61,747 nt of DNA from Saprospiraceae bacterium (GTDB lineage: Bacteria; Bacteroidota; Bacteroidia; Chitinophagales; Saprospiraceae): NCBI GenBank assembly GCA_028280415.1, contig JANQLV010000080.1:1-61747 (forward strand), in the 5' to 3' direction. A program made the translations under genes and the position numbers. Every line of letters begins with the position of its first letter. Position 1 is the stretch's first letter. Under the pieces are notes generated by a model, which saw only the letters and a list, made by a program, of their open reading frames with translations, did not search any database and was not told the DNA's origin. Shown piece after piece: positions 16,229-24,873 of this stretch.

Positions 16229-16445
16229 TGTTTTCAAAAACGCAAATCAAATGCTATGGACAAGTAAAAAAAGAGTAGAAACAGTGCAGGGTTTTCAAAA
16301 CTTTAGAAGCTTATGCTGAGATAAGTGATGAAACTGTTTTAATTTTAGCATACCAGTAATTGACTCAACCTATTCAAAGAACTCTTCTGGATGTCAATAT
16401 GCAACTTTAAAAGTTGTTTAAAATAATCCTTTACGGTTATTTACT

Positions 16446-16970
16446 ATGAAAAAAGAATATCAAAGTTTTGAAACCGAAAGATTGCTGCTTCGCCCGACGA
16501 ACGAAAAGGATGCCGACTTTTTGGTCGAGCTGCTTAATAGCCCAAAATGGCTACAATTCATTGGTGATCGTAAAGTAAGAAACAGTGAAGATGCCTTAAA
16601 ATACATTGCAGAAAAAATCACTCCCCAACTCGAACGGCTGGGTTTTAGCAATTACACGGTTATCCGAAAGTCGGATCGTCAAAAAATCGGTACTTGCGGA
16701 CTGTACGACAGAGAAGGAATTGAGGGAGTAGATATTGGTTTTGCTTTCCTGCCCCACTACGAAAAGCAAGGTTATGCATACGAAAGTGCCATTAAAGTCA
16801 AAGAAGCCGGTTTCAGGCATTTTGGAGTTCAAAAAATGAGTGCTATCACCGTTCGGGAGAATCATGCCTCACAGGCACTTTTGAAAAAACTGGGCTTTGA
16901 ATACATCAAACTGATCAAAATTCCCAATGACGAGGAATTGCTGATGTTATTTGAGCTGGAAAAACCCTGA
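16446..16970 (+). CDS. GNAT acetyltransferase, RimJ/RimL-like
   Basis: 174 residues of the Acetyltransf_3 type: FETERLLLRPTNEKDADFLVELLNSPKWLQFIGDR opens the protein. The central IGTCGLYDREGIEGVDIGFAFLP and the acetyl-CoA loop YEKQGYAYESAIKVKEAGF follow, then VRENHASQALLKKLGFEYIK. RimJ/L relatives acetylate protein N-termini or small amines; the substrate here is unknown. Its stop lies three bases from that of the convergent ferredoxin gene, leaving no room for separate terminators. Confidence 0.85.
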   Translation: MKKEYQSFETERLLLRPTNEKDADFLVELLNSPKWLQFIGDRKVRNSEDALKYIAEKITPQLERLGFSNYTVIRKSDRQKIGTCGLYDREGIEGVDIGFAFLPHYEKQGYAYESAIKVKEAGFRHFGVQKMSAITVRENHASQALLKKLGFEYIKLIKIPNDEELLMLFELEKP

Positions 16971-16973
16971 AGT

Positions 16974-17315
16974 CTACTTGCCGACGGGAGCTAACTTTAT
17001 GGTTAAGCCGTCTAAAGCTTCGGTCAGTTTGAGCTGGCAGCCCAGGCGGCTGTTTTCTTCGACGAAAAAGGCCTGATCCAGCATATCTTCTTCAGCTTCC
17101 GATGCTTCTGGCAATTCGTGATCACTTTGAATATAACAATGACAGGAAGAGCATAAAGCCATCCCCCCGCAAGTACCTTCTACCGGCAACTCGTAAGCTT
17201 TGCACAATTCCATCAGGTTCATATTCATATCGGTCGGAGCATCTAATTCGTGGGAAACATCCTCCCGATCAATTACCGTGATTTTAATATCCATCGTTTC
17301 AGATTCATTATTCAT
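16974..17315 (-). CDS. 2Fe-2S ferredoxin (adrenodoxin-like)
   Basis: 113-residue electron carrier. Cysteines ligating the cluster follow the C-x5-C-x2-C-x(n)-C pattern: EGTCGGMALCSSCHCY and later RLGCQLKL. Acidic helices (EASEAEEDMLDQAFFVEE) match the partner-binding face of adrenodoxin-type ferredoxins. The start may be ATG 17315 or the in-frame ATG seven codons later (MDIKITVID). It lies 35 bases after the ferredoxin-NADP reductase gene on the same strand, so the two form an electron-transfer pair. Confidence 0.88.
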   Translation of the reverse strand: MNNESETMDIKITVIDREDVSHELDAPTDMNMNLMELCKAYELPVEGTCGGMALCSSCHCYIQSDHELPEASEAEEDMLDQAFFVEENSRLGCQLKLTEALDGLTIKLAPVGK

Positions 17316-17350
17316 TGTTCGAATTTAGCGTTTTGATCTCTATTAATAAA

Positions 17351-18361
17351 CTAATTCGCCAAGCCTTCTACTCCCGTAACGGTCGTATACTTGAATGATA
17401 GTTTCTTGTCCGGATTAATTATTTTAAAGGCAGACTGGCACATCAAAGTTGCTTCGTGGAAACCACAAAGGATTAATTTTAATTTGCCCGGATAAGTATT
17501 AATATCTCCAATTGCAAAAATTCCGGGAATATTGGTACTATAGTCGAAGGTATCCACTTCAATAGCATTTTTCTTGATATTCAATCCCCATTCTCCGATC
17601 GGTCCAAGTTTAGGTGCAAGACCAAAAAGCGGAACAAAATGATCAGTCTCTTTTTCTATATCTCCCTCGGTTTTATGCTTAATAACTACTTTTTCCAATT
17701 TTCCTTCTCCGGAAAGCCCTACCACCTGTGCCTCGGTGATCAATTCGATTTTCCCGGCGGCATTAAGCTCCATCACCTTTTCAACGGAATCGAGTGCCCC
17801 TCTAAACTGGGTACGACGATGCACCAGCGTCACTTCACTAGCTACATCAGCCAGAAAGATAGTCCAATCCAGAGCAGAATCTCCACCTCCGGCAACCACT
17901 ACTCTTTTGTCCCGATAAAATTCGGGATCCTTGATGATATATTCCACCCCTCGATCTTCGTATTCCGAGATATTGGAAATCGGTGGCTTGCGCGGCTCAA
18001 AACATCCCAGTCCTCCGGCAATTGCAATAACCGGTGCCTCGTGCAGGGTCCCTTTATTGGTCTTTACTCTGAAGTGCCCTTCTTCTGTTTTTTCAATTAC
18101 CTCGGCCCGTTCTCCCAGTGTAAAACCAGGGTTAAAGGGTTTAATCTGTTCCATCAAATTATCAACCAGCTCTCCAGCCAGGATGGATGGATAACCGGGA
18201 ATATCGTAAATGGGTTTTTTCGGATAAATTTCAGTCAACTGGCCTCCAGGCTGCGGAAGGGAGTCAATGAGATGACAACGCAGTTTCAACAGGCCTGCTT
18301 CGAATACGGTAAATAGTCCTACAGGGCCAGCTCCTATTATTAATATATCAGTTTTGATCAT
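17351..18361 (-). CDS. Ferredoxin-NADP+ reductase, thioredoxin-reductase-like type
   Basis: 336-residue flavoprotein. FAD motif ILIIGAGPVGLFTVFEAGLL (near 5-24), then GGQLTEIYPKKPIYDIPGYP. NADP motif VVVAGGGDSALDWTIFLADVASEVTLVHRR. C-terminal FAD contact IPGIFAIGDINTYPGKLKLILCGFHEA. The redox CxxC of thioredoxin reductases is absent and the length fits, so I assign it to the TrxB-like ferredoxin reductases (YumC type). The 2Fe-2S ferredoxin gene directly downstream supports this. A -7-like TATTTTTG lies at 18397-18404 on the minus strand without a well-spaced TTG. Confidence 0.87.
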   Translation of the reverse strand: MIKTDILIIGAGPVGLFTVFEAGLLKLRCHLIDSLPQPGGQLTEIYPKKPIYDIPGYPSILAGELVDNLMEQIKPFNPGFTLGERAEVIEKTEEGHFRVKTNKGTLHEAPVIAIAGGLGCFEPRKPPISNISEYEDRGVEYIIKDPEFYRDKRVVVAGGGDSALDWTIFLADVASEVTLVHRRTQFRGALDSVEKVMELNAAGKIELITEAQVVGLSGEGKLEKVVIKHKTEGDIEKETDHFVPLFGLAPKLGPIGEWGLNIKKNAIEVDTFDYSTNIPGIFAIGDINTYPGKLKLILCGFHEATLMCQSAFKIINPDKKLSFKYTTVTGVEGLAN

Positions 18362-18523
18362 GCTTCACTTCGTTTTTGTATCTACCAAAAAGACTGCAAA
18401 AATAATGCTTTTAGAAGAACAAATCCAGGCTTGGGGAAGTTGCAATAGTTATTAAAATGCGCTATCTGTTTTTCCCTCAGAATCCCTTTCTTCTTTCATG
18501 CTATTTCATTTAGGGTTCATCTG

Positions 18524-19306
18524 CTAGTTCCCCGTAAAATTAGCAGCTCTCCTTTCCACAAATGCAGTCGCCCCTTCTTTGAAATCTTCGGTCTCCGCAC
18601 AGGCTTCAAAAAGATCGACTTCTACAGCGAAACCATCCTGAGTTTCGTCAAAATGTGCATTAACACATTCAACAACTTTAGCAATAGCCACCGGAGCTTT
18701 GCTTGCGATTTTTTCAATAATCTCTTTTGCTTTCTTTACGGATGCTCCGTGCTCCACTACATGATTAACCAAACCAAGTTCTTTAGCTTCTGCCGCTCCA
18801 ATCATATCCCCGGTCATCATTAATTCTGTAGCTTTACTTTTACCAATCAGCTGGATCAGTCTTTGTGTTCCGCCATAACCGGGAATAATCCCGAGATTAA
18901 CCTCCGGCTGGCCGAAACGCGCTTTTTCACTAGCTACCCGCATATGACAAGCCATAGCCAATTCGCAACCACCACCAAGGGCAAAACCATTGACTGCTGC
19001 AATCACAGGTTTGGGAAACCTTTCAATCATAAAAAATATATCCTGACCTCTTTGGGAAAGTTTTCTGGCCCCATCATTTTTAAGGGCAAGAAACTCCTTA
19101 ATATCTGCACCGGCAACAAAACTCTTTTCTCCCGCTCCAGTGATAATGATGCCTTTCGCTTTTTTTCTGCGGGGTGCTACTTTGGAAAAGAAATCCTTTA
19201 ACTCTTCCATCGTTTGATTATTAAGCGCATTCAAAGCTTTTTCCCGATTGATGGTAAGGATGATAATCCCTTTGCTGGTTTTGACTTCTAAGTTTTTATA
19301 ATCCAT
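18524..19306 (-). CDS. Enoyl-CoA hydratase/isomerase family protein
   Basis: 260-residue crotonase. The oxyanion-hole segments are KSFVAGADIKEFLAL (about 65) and NGFALGGGCELAMACHMRVA (about 105). RFGQPEVNLGIIPGYGGTQRL carries the catalytic glutamate of 3-hydroxyacyl-CoA dehydratases (EVNLG). The C-terminus FKEGATAFVERRAANFTG is also typical. Likely acts in fatty-acid or butyryl-CoA type beta-oxidation. It stands alone on the minus strand. Confidence 0.92.
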   Translation of the reverse strand: MDYKNLEVKTSKGIIILTINREKALNALNNQTMEELKDFFSKVAPRRKKAKGIIITGAGEKSFVAGADIKEFLALKNDGARKLSQRGQDIFFMIERFPKPVIAAVNGFALGGGCELAMACHMRVASEKARFGQPEVNLGIIPGYGGTQRLIQLIGKSKATELMMTGDMIGAAEAKELGLVNHVVEHGASVKKAKEIIEKIASKAPVAIAKVVECVNAHFDETQDGFAVEVDLFEACAETEDFKEGATAFVERRAANFTGN

Positions 19307-19396
19307 TTAAGGTTATTTTTGTTTTTCAAAAAGTTGATAAGAAGTACACGGAACAGGTACCGCGTATAAAACGCTGCGAAGATAAAGAGAAGGTGC

Positions 19397-19512
19397 TTAT
19401 TTTTTTGACTTAAGGGAAGAAATTGTCAATCCTTCGATAGGTTTATTATACTGTGCTAAGAAAAGACTGAAAAGATAGCCAAAGATATAGCAGCTTATCA
19501 AGCTGGAGGCAG
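19397..19512 (-). pseudogene. C-terminal scrap of a sodium:solute symporter gene
   Basis: In one minus-strand frame this reads SCYIFGYLFSLFLAQYNKPI followed by EGLTISSLKSKK and a stop. This is nearly identical to the last 33 residues of the transporter at 22302-24818 (SLFLPQYNKPIDGLTIFSLK). The nucleotide match runs over about 110 bases at high identity in the same orientation. Upstream the frame meets a stop and the similarity ends. It sits just downstream of the flippase, so the intact or ancestral locus probably once had a second transporter copy here. Confidence 0.8.
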
Positions 19513-19544
19513 GCTAGCCTGCCTGGAAACAGCATTCAGAATTA

Positions 19545-21017
19545 TCATCTGAACCGGTTTAAAAAGTTCAAAATCAAGCGCTCAACTTCTGGCGAAATTT
19601 TCAAGTAATATACAATCGGTACGTATAATGAAATGATTACAATCGATTTCAGAAGAATATCCAATAGGGCCATTCCTGTAGAGGGCACTAACAAACTTAA
19701 GCCGTAGCTAATAGTAGCTATCGCTATCAGATAGATTGATTTAATACTAAAAGGTTGTATTTTAAACTTCCATAGGATAAAAAGCAATTTTACCAGATTA
19801 TATGCTGAAAGCGAAAGCAGGGTTGCCAAAGCAGCCCCGACCAATCCATATTTTTCAATAAAAATGATGTTAGCACTAATGTTAAATACCGCCATCAAAA
19901 CAATTGCATAAAAACCAAATCGAAAATATCTGGAATAATTGATAATCTGGTTATTGATGCTGGTGCCCATATCAATGATTTTCGCAAAACCAATCAAAAA
20001 AACGATCATAAGACCATTCTGCATCTGATCTCCTTTAGGCATTATTTGAAAAAGGTCCTCAACGGAAGCAATGATACATACAAACAGCAGCAAACCAATT
20101 AAAAGCAAATTGATAGAAGAACTTTTATAAAGTCTTTCAATTTCTTTCAGGTCATTATCCTTAAGTGCATCGGTTATGATCGGACCGGAAATCTGGGCAA
20201 TCGCATTTGTTGGGATTGCGATGGTATTGGCGATAAATAAAGCAATGGCATATACTCCATTGTCTTTGAAGGTCAAGAGTGCGGGCACCATAAACAGATC
20301 AATTCTAAAAGCCAGTATACTTCCTATATTATTAAAAAGGCTAAAAAAAGTAAACTGTCGAATTTCTTTACGTCTGGATCTGGTAAGCAAACTAAAATCG
20401 GGCTTCAATTTCAACTGCCCAAGCCAGTAGATGTATAAAATCAATCCTGCAAGCGCCAGAATATAGTTTAGAGTAATTCCATTGATCAATTGATCGGTAT
20501 CTATACTTTTCCAGATATACAACAACACCAATACCGGGAGGCTGATCTTAATCAGGTTCTGGAAAATCGCCGGAACTACAATCCGCTTGAAGTTTGCGCT
20601 ATAATTATAAAAAAGCTGAATAAAAGCCAATAAAATAGCTATCGGTGCCAAATAAGGCAAATAACGACGGTATGTTTCGGGTTTATCGGCAAAATACTCA
20701 TACAGAACAGGTTGAAAAATAATAAACAAACCGATGAATAATAAAGTCCCAAAGGCAAGCATCGTGATCAAAAAAAAGAGAAAGCCCCGGTGTCCTCTTT
20801 CATCATCTCTGAAGTGTGGAAAAAACCGGATCGTCACCGAACCGAAACCAAGCATAATAAAAGGTGCAAGCATTAAGGATGTATCAATCACGAATCTCGC
20901 CAGGCCATAAATCTCTTTATCTTGCGCGTAGATAAAAATCGTACTGAGCGCTGCGATGCCTACAGCTGCATAGTTAACTATACTTTGCTTGATACTTTGT
21001 CTTTGAATTACGCCCAT
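19545..21017 (-). CDS. Polysaccharide flippase (MOP/Wzx-like oligosaccharide transporter)
   Basis: 490-residue inner-membrane protein with about 12-14 hydrophobic helices. It opens MGVIQRQSIKQSIVNYAAVGIAALSTIFIY, as usual for Bacteroidota lipopolysaccharide biosynthesis flippases. The core contains ARFVIDTSLMLAPFIMLGFGSVTIRFFPHF and FTFFSLFNNIGSILAFRIDLFMV. It would move lipid-linked glycans across the membrane. A decayed second copy lies at 27639-28195. The genes around it deal with surface sugars. Confidence 0.88.
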   Translation of the reverse strand: MGVIQRQSIKQSIVNYAAVGIAALSTIFIYAQDKEIYGLARFVIDTSLMLAPFIMLGFGSVTIRFFPHFRDDERGHRGFLFFLITMLAFGTLLFIGLFIIFQPVLYEYFADKPETYRRYLPYLAPIAILLAFIQLFYNYSANFKRIVVPAIFQNLIKISLPVLVLLYIWKSIDTDQLINGITLNYILALAGLILYIYWLGQLKLKPDFSLLTRSRRKEIRQFTFFSLFNNIGSILAFRIDLFMVPALLTFKDNGVYAIALFIANTIAIPTNAIAQISGPIITDALKDNDLKEIERLYKSSSINLLLIGLLLFVCIIASVEDLFQIMPKGDQMQNGLMIVFLIGFAKIIDMGTSINNQIINYSRYFRFGFYAIVLMAVFNISANIIFIEKYGLVGAALATLLSLSAYNLVKLLFILWKFKIQPFSIKSIYLIAIATISYGLSLLVPSTGMALLDILLKSIVIISLYVPIVYYLKISPEVERLILNFLNRFR

Positions 21018-21168
21018 TTATTACAGTAACTTACACCTAAAGGTAGACTTAGGTTACAAGAATTTGAAATAACTGGTCTATAATCTTTCTAATGATGCAA
21101 AATGATTCTTAGTGGAATACAGATGAGATAAAAACCTGAAAAAATTGGCCCAATTAATTACATCTCTT

Positions 21169-22134
21169 TTAAGCACCTTTCACTTTAATGATAGATGCTC
21201 TATGAACTACATTTTCCATTTGATCCCGAAGGATAACAAAGTAAGAGCCGATTGGCAATTGGGAAACATCTAATACCCTCTCCGGATTTTCAATTGTGAG
21301 TACTTTTTTCCCACTGAAATCATATATTTCAACGGACTTCAGAGATGAATTTAAACCTAAGATATTAAGTTCACCATAAACCGGATTGGGAAAAAGTTTT
21401 ATAGCAGGTTCATCACTAAAAAATGGTTCAAGATTAGACGTTACTCCTTTGGAGCAAAGGTTTTCAATATCCGATTCAGTAAGTAACTTGTTGAAAATTC
21501 GTAATTCATCAATTGAACCCTCGAAATACATGTTATCATCTAAATAAAAATTTCCAATCGTTAATGGTTGATTATTAATCAAAGTTGGATTTAAGGCATT
21601 AGACTCTGTGCTGGTGCTCCATTCACAATCCACCCATAAATCCCAGTCGTTCCCATAGATTCTGGCCACAATATGGTGCCATTCTCCATCATTAACCATG
21701 ACTCCGGAATTTCCTGTATTTGAATAAGATCCACTATTATTTCTTCCTCCCAATCTGACATAGCCTTCATTCACTCCCAAATGAAAACCACGATCTATAT
21801 TGTAGTCATATTTTGTTGCGATGAATCCATTAGCTTCCATCTCCGTTTTTATCCACACACTAATCGATAGGGTATCCACAATATTACGCCCCTCACTACC
21901 ACAATTGATATAAGCATCCAGGCCATTAAATTTTATGGCAGTATCCAGAGAGTCATTAATCCCTGTAGTACTTTCGATATTAAATCCCTGACCATCAAGA
22001 TTGAGTTCACTTTGATCATCTGCCGTACCGTTAAGTGGAAAATAAGCCACTTGGCCATTTTGAGCAAGTGCGTTAGTGGAGAAAGATGTATAAAGAAAAA
22101 CAATAAACAAGATGTAGAAATACTTAATTTTCAT
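21169..22134 (-). CDS. LamG-domain secreted protein with T9SS type A sorting tail
   Basis: 321 residues. Signal peptide 1-25 (ending TNALAQ). A LamG/concanavalin-like beta-sandwich (about 28-215) contains VAYFPLNGTADDQSELNLDG, AIKFNGLDAYINCG, DTLSISVWIKTE, GEWHHIVARIYG and FEGSIDELRIFNKLLTESDI. The C-terminal Por_Secre tail (about 240-321) reads KLFPNPVYGELNILGL, VEIYDFSGKKVL and LPIGSYFVILRD. It would be exported by the type IX system and fixed at the cell surface. The carbohydrate target is unknown; it lies in the sialic-acid neighbourhood. Confidence 0.87.
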   Translation of the reverse strand: MKIKYFYILFIVFLYTSFSTNALAQNGQVAYFPLNGTADDQSELNLDGQGFNIESTTGINDSLDTAIKFNGLDAYINCGSEGRNIVDTLSISVWIKTEMEANGFIATKYDYNIDRGFHLGVNEGYVRLGGRNNSGSYSNTGNSGVMVNDGEWHHIVARIYGNDWDLWVDCEWSTSTESNALNPTLINNQPLTIGNFYLDDNMYFEGSIDELRIFNKLLTESDIENLCSKGVTSNLEPFFSDEPAIKLFPNPVYGELNILGLNSSLKSVEIYDFSGKKVLTIENPERVLDVSQLPIGSYFVILRDQMENVVHRASIIKVKGA

Positions 22135-22301
22135 AAAATATTTTTTGTTTTAACAAACGAATTTTACTCATATAAAAATAGTTGTTTTAATTGATATATT
22201 GCAAGTTGTAATGGAGGATTTTTATGTACAAATCAGATTGCGCCCTCTAATAATAAGCGTTTCTTACATTTATCCTGATGGATGAAAAAGTTAGAACGTC
22301 T

Positions 22302-24818
22302 TTACTTTTGTGACTTTAGGGAAAAAATGGTCAGTCCATCGATAGGTTTATTATACTGTGGCAAGAAAAGACTAAAAAGATAGCCAAAAATATAGCAGCT
22401 TATAAAACCTGAGGCAGTAAATAAAAACAGGTTAAAAGGTTGGTATGAGGCCACATAGTATTGTATTACCGAGCTGATTAACAAACCAATTAAAGCACCT
22501 GCTCCATTAGCACGCTGTGTTGTGATTCCTAACAAAAATAAACCTCCAAGTCCCCCTGTCATTAAACCAATTATTTTTAAAAACTGATCCCAAATCGATT
22601 TCACAGCCATTGTTGCAAAAAGAATAGCGAACAGGATACCGCCAAGCCCAATTATCAATGTTACTATACGACCAACCTTTACTGCATCAAATTCCCTTTT
22701 AAAAAGCTTATGAAAATCCATCGTATAGGCGGTTGCCCCCGAATTCATGCTACTACTCAAACTAGACATTGCCGCAGCAAAAATACCTGCAATTAATACC
22801 CCTGAAATACCTTTGGGTAATTGAGATATTATATACCAGGGAAAGATCCCATCATTTGAAACCATAGTATGAAGCATTTGATCCGGGTTTTCTTTATAAA
22901 ACGCATATAAAGCAGTCCCCATAAAGAAAAAGAGCCATCCAAGTAAAAAACTAATGGTAATCGTTACCCACATACTATTTGTCGCTGCATTATCGGTTTT
23001 AGTAGTGAGATATCTCTGCACCATTGTTTGATCCGAGCCATAAGTTGTCAAACTGGTAAAGAAGCTTCCTCCTACTACCACCCAGAAATTGGGGTCATCA
23101 AGATTAAACGAGAAATCGAATATATTAAACTTCTGATTAACCGAACCAATACTTATTATCTCAGAAAAGCCACCGTCAAGTTCAAAAGCTATAAAAGCTA
23201 CACATAATATAATGCCGCCATATAAAATGATAACTTGCAAAACATCTGTCCATATTACTGCTTCTATCCCCCCTCCAATCGTATAGATCAGACTAACAAT
23301 TCCCATTAGCAAAATGCAAGTGAGTACATCAAAGCCGGTAACGACATTTAAAGCAACAGCTGGTAAAAAAAGTACAATCCCAATTCTTCCCAATTGAAAG
23401 AAAATAAATGCAAAACTACCGATGAGCCTGATGGCTAAATTAAACCGCTTTTGCAAATATTCGTAGGCCGTTGTGATATCCAGTTTTCGAAAAATTGGAA
23501 TATATAGCAAGCCAATAATTATTGGAATCAAAATCGTAGGAAAGCGAGCTGCGTAATAAGCCCAATCCGTCGCATAAGCTTTAGCAGGCACTGCCATAAA
23601 TGAGATTGCACTTAAGCCTGTACCTAATAAGCTAAGCCCGGCAGCCCAGTATGGAATACGTTTCCCTGCTTTAAAATAATCATCCGCTGATCTTTGTTTT
23701 TTAGAAAAATAGAAACCGATCCAAAGCATCAAGAGGAAATAAACAGCCAAAACGGCAATATTGAGCCAGGCAAAGCCCGGCGCTGTATTCACGTATTTTG
23801 CTTTGTACAAAAAAGCTTGTTCCTTATTTTTTTTGCCAATTAGGTAAAATACATCGGTTCCTCCCCCCACTATGGAATGTACAGCAAGCTCGGTTTGTAA
23901 ACTCTTAGAAGTGGTTGACTCTGTAATCGTATTGAAAACGGTTATTTGATTCGTAATTTTCTCAGATAGTGTATCGGGCACAGTAGCCGGCTCAAATAAT
24001 AAAACAGATGAATTACCAATAGGGAACGCCTTCATTTCATCTCCTTGGATATCATTCACCTTTTTTTGCGCATATTCGAAAATAGCAGACCAAGTACCCG
24101 TTTTTAGATTATACTTTAAAAGCTTTTCTGTTTGCAAATGCTTTCCAAAAATATAAAGACAATTATCCAGTCCGTTGCCTTGTATGGCCAAACTTGAAAA
24201 ACTCCCTTTCATCGTTACTGGACTATCGATCATTTCTAAACTCGCCCTTGCGTTTTCCGGATCAAAAACCAATAACTCCCAATCTTTTGATTTTTTACTT
24301 CCCCGGTTGCCAAGTAGGTATACTTTCCCTTCAAAAAAAACGCCCCCCAAGCAAGTAAAGTCAGTCGGCATAAGCAAGAGCGTATCCAATACTCCGTTTT
24401 CGTCTACCCGCAGAACAGATTGATTAGGAATACTCAAGCGATTTTGTTGCATCACTCCCCCCGCACAAAGCAGTCCTTCAGGCGTAGCAATCGATACGCC
24501 AAGAGCTATTGGAGGAAAATCTTTTTGATTTTTTTGACCATTTTTTAAATCATAAATAGTTAGTCGAGTATTCCAGTTATTTAGCGTAGTAAACGTATCC
24601 AGAGTGCTGTTTTCTACCTTTTTTACAAAACCTCCTCCGATCAACAAAATAGAATCATTAGCATAGGTAAAAGCTCCTTCGGGTATTGTTGCCTCCAACT
24701 CAACTTCATTAATTTTTTCAAACTTCAAAAAGGAAGCATTGGTCCCTTTCTGAGCATTTAGTAAATTTAAGCTCAAAACAAAAACCAACGTACACCAAAA
24801 AGCATTTAGAACTTTCAT
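22302..24818 (-). CDS. Kelch-type mutarotase-like domain fused to sodium:solute symporter
   Basis: About 838 residues. A signal peptide (MKVLNAFWCTLVFVLSLNLLNAQ) is followed by a six-bladed kelch-like propeller (about 25-340; blade cores such as NDSILLIGGGFV, EGLLCAGGVM, GKVYLLGNRG, NCLYIFGKHL). An SSS transporter with about 13 helices follows, opening GFAWLNIAVLAVYFLLMLWIGFYFSKK and carrying the SSS core GLSLLGTGLSAISFMAVPAKAYATDW. The propeller resembles sialate mutarotases (NanM/YjhT type), and the gene is divergent from a sialidase, so the likely substrate is N-acetylneuraminate, taken up with Na+. The start could also be the ATG at 24824. Substrate is inferred from context. Confidence 0.85.
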   Translation of the reverse strand: MKVLNAFWCTLVFVLSLNLLNAQKGTNASFLKFEKINEVELEATIPEGAFTYANDSILLIGGGFVKKVENSTLDTFTTLNNWNTRLTIYDLKNGQKNQKDFPPIALGVSIATPEGLLCAGGVMQQNRLSIPNQSVLRVDENGVLDTLLLMPTDFTCLGGVFFEGKVYLLGNRGSKKSKDWELLVFDPENARASLEMIDSPVTMKGSFSSLAIQGNGLDNCLYIFGKHLQTEKLLKYNLKTGTWSAIFEYAQKKVNDIQGDEMKAFPIGNSSVLLFEPATVPDTLSEKITNQITVFNTITESTTSKSLQTELAVHSIVGGGTDVFYLIGKKNKEQAFLYKAKYVNTAPGFAWLNIAVLAVYFLLMLWIGFYFSKKQRSADDYFKAGKRIPYWAAGLSLLGTGLSAISFMAVPAKAYATDWAYYAARFPTILIPIIIGLLYIPIFRKLDITTAYEYLQKRFNLAIRLIGSFAFIFFQLGRIGIVLFLPAVALNVVTGFDVLTCILLMGIVSLIYTIGGGIEAVIWTDVLQVIILYGGIILCVAFIAFELDGGFSEIISIGSVNQKFNIFDFSFNLDDPNFWVVVGGSFFTSLTTYGSDQTMVQRYLTTKTDNAATNSMWVTITISFLLGWLFFFMGTALYAFYKENPDQMLHTMVSNDGIFPWYIISQLPKGISGVLIAGIFAAAMSSLSSSMNSGATAYTMDFHKLFKREFDAVKVGRIVTLIIGLGGILFAILFATMAVKSIWDQFLKIIGLMTGGLGGLFLLGITTQRANGAGALIGLLISSVIQYYVASYQPFNLFLFTASGFISCYIFGYLFSLFLPQYNKPIDGLTIFSLKSQK

Positions 24819-24873
24819 CGTCATAAAATACAAAATGATTAATCCCACTTACAATCTAATCCGATGTCAAGAT

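Noticed and set aside
17639-18316. 225-codon plus-strand ORF
   Set aside because: It is the antisense shadow of the well-supported ferredoxin-NADP reductase gene and resembles no protein family.
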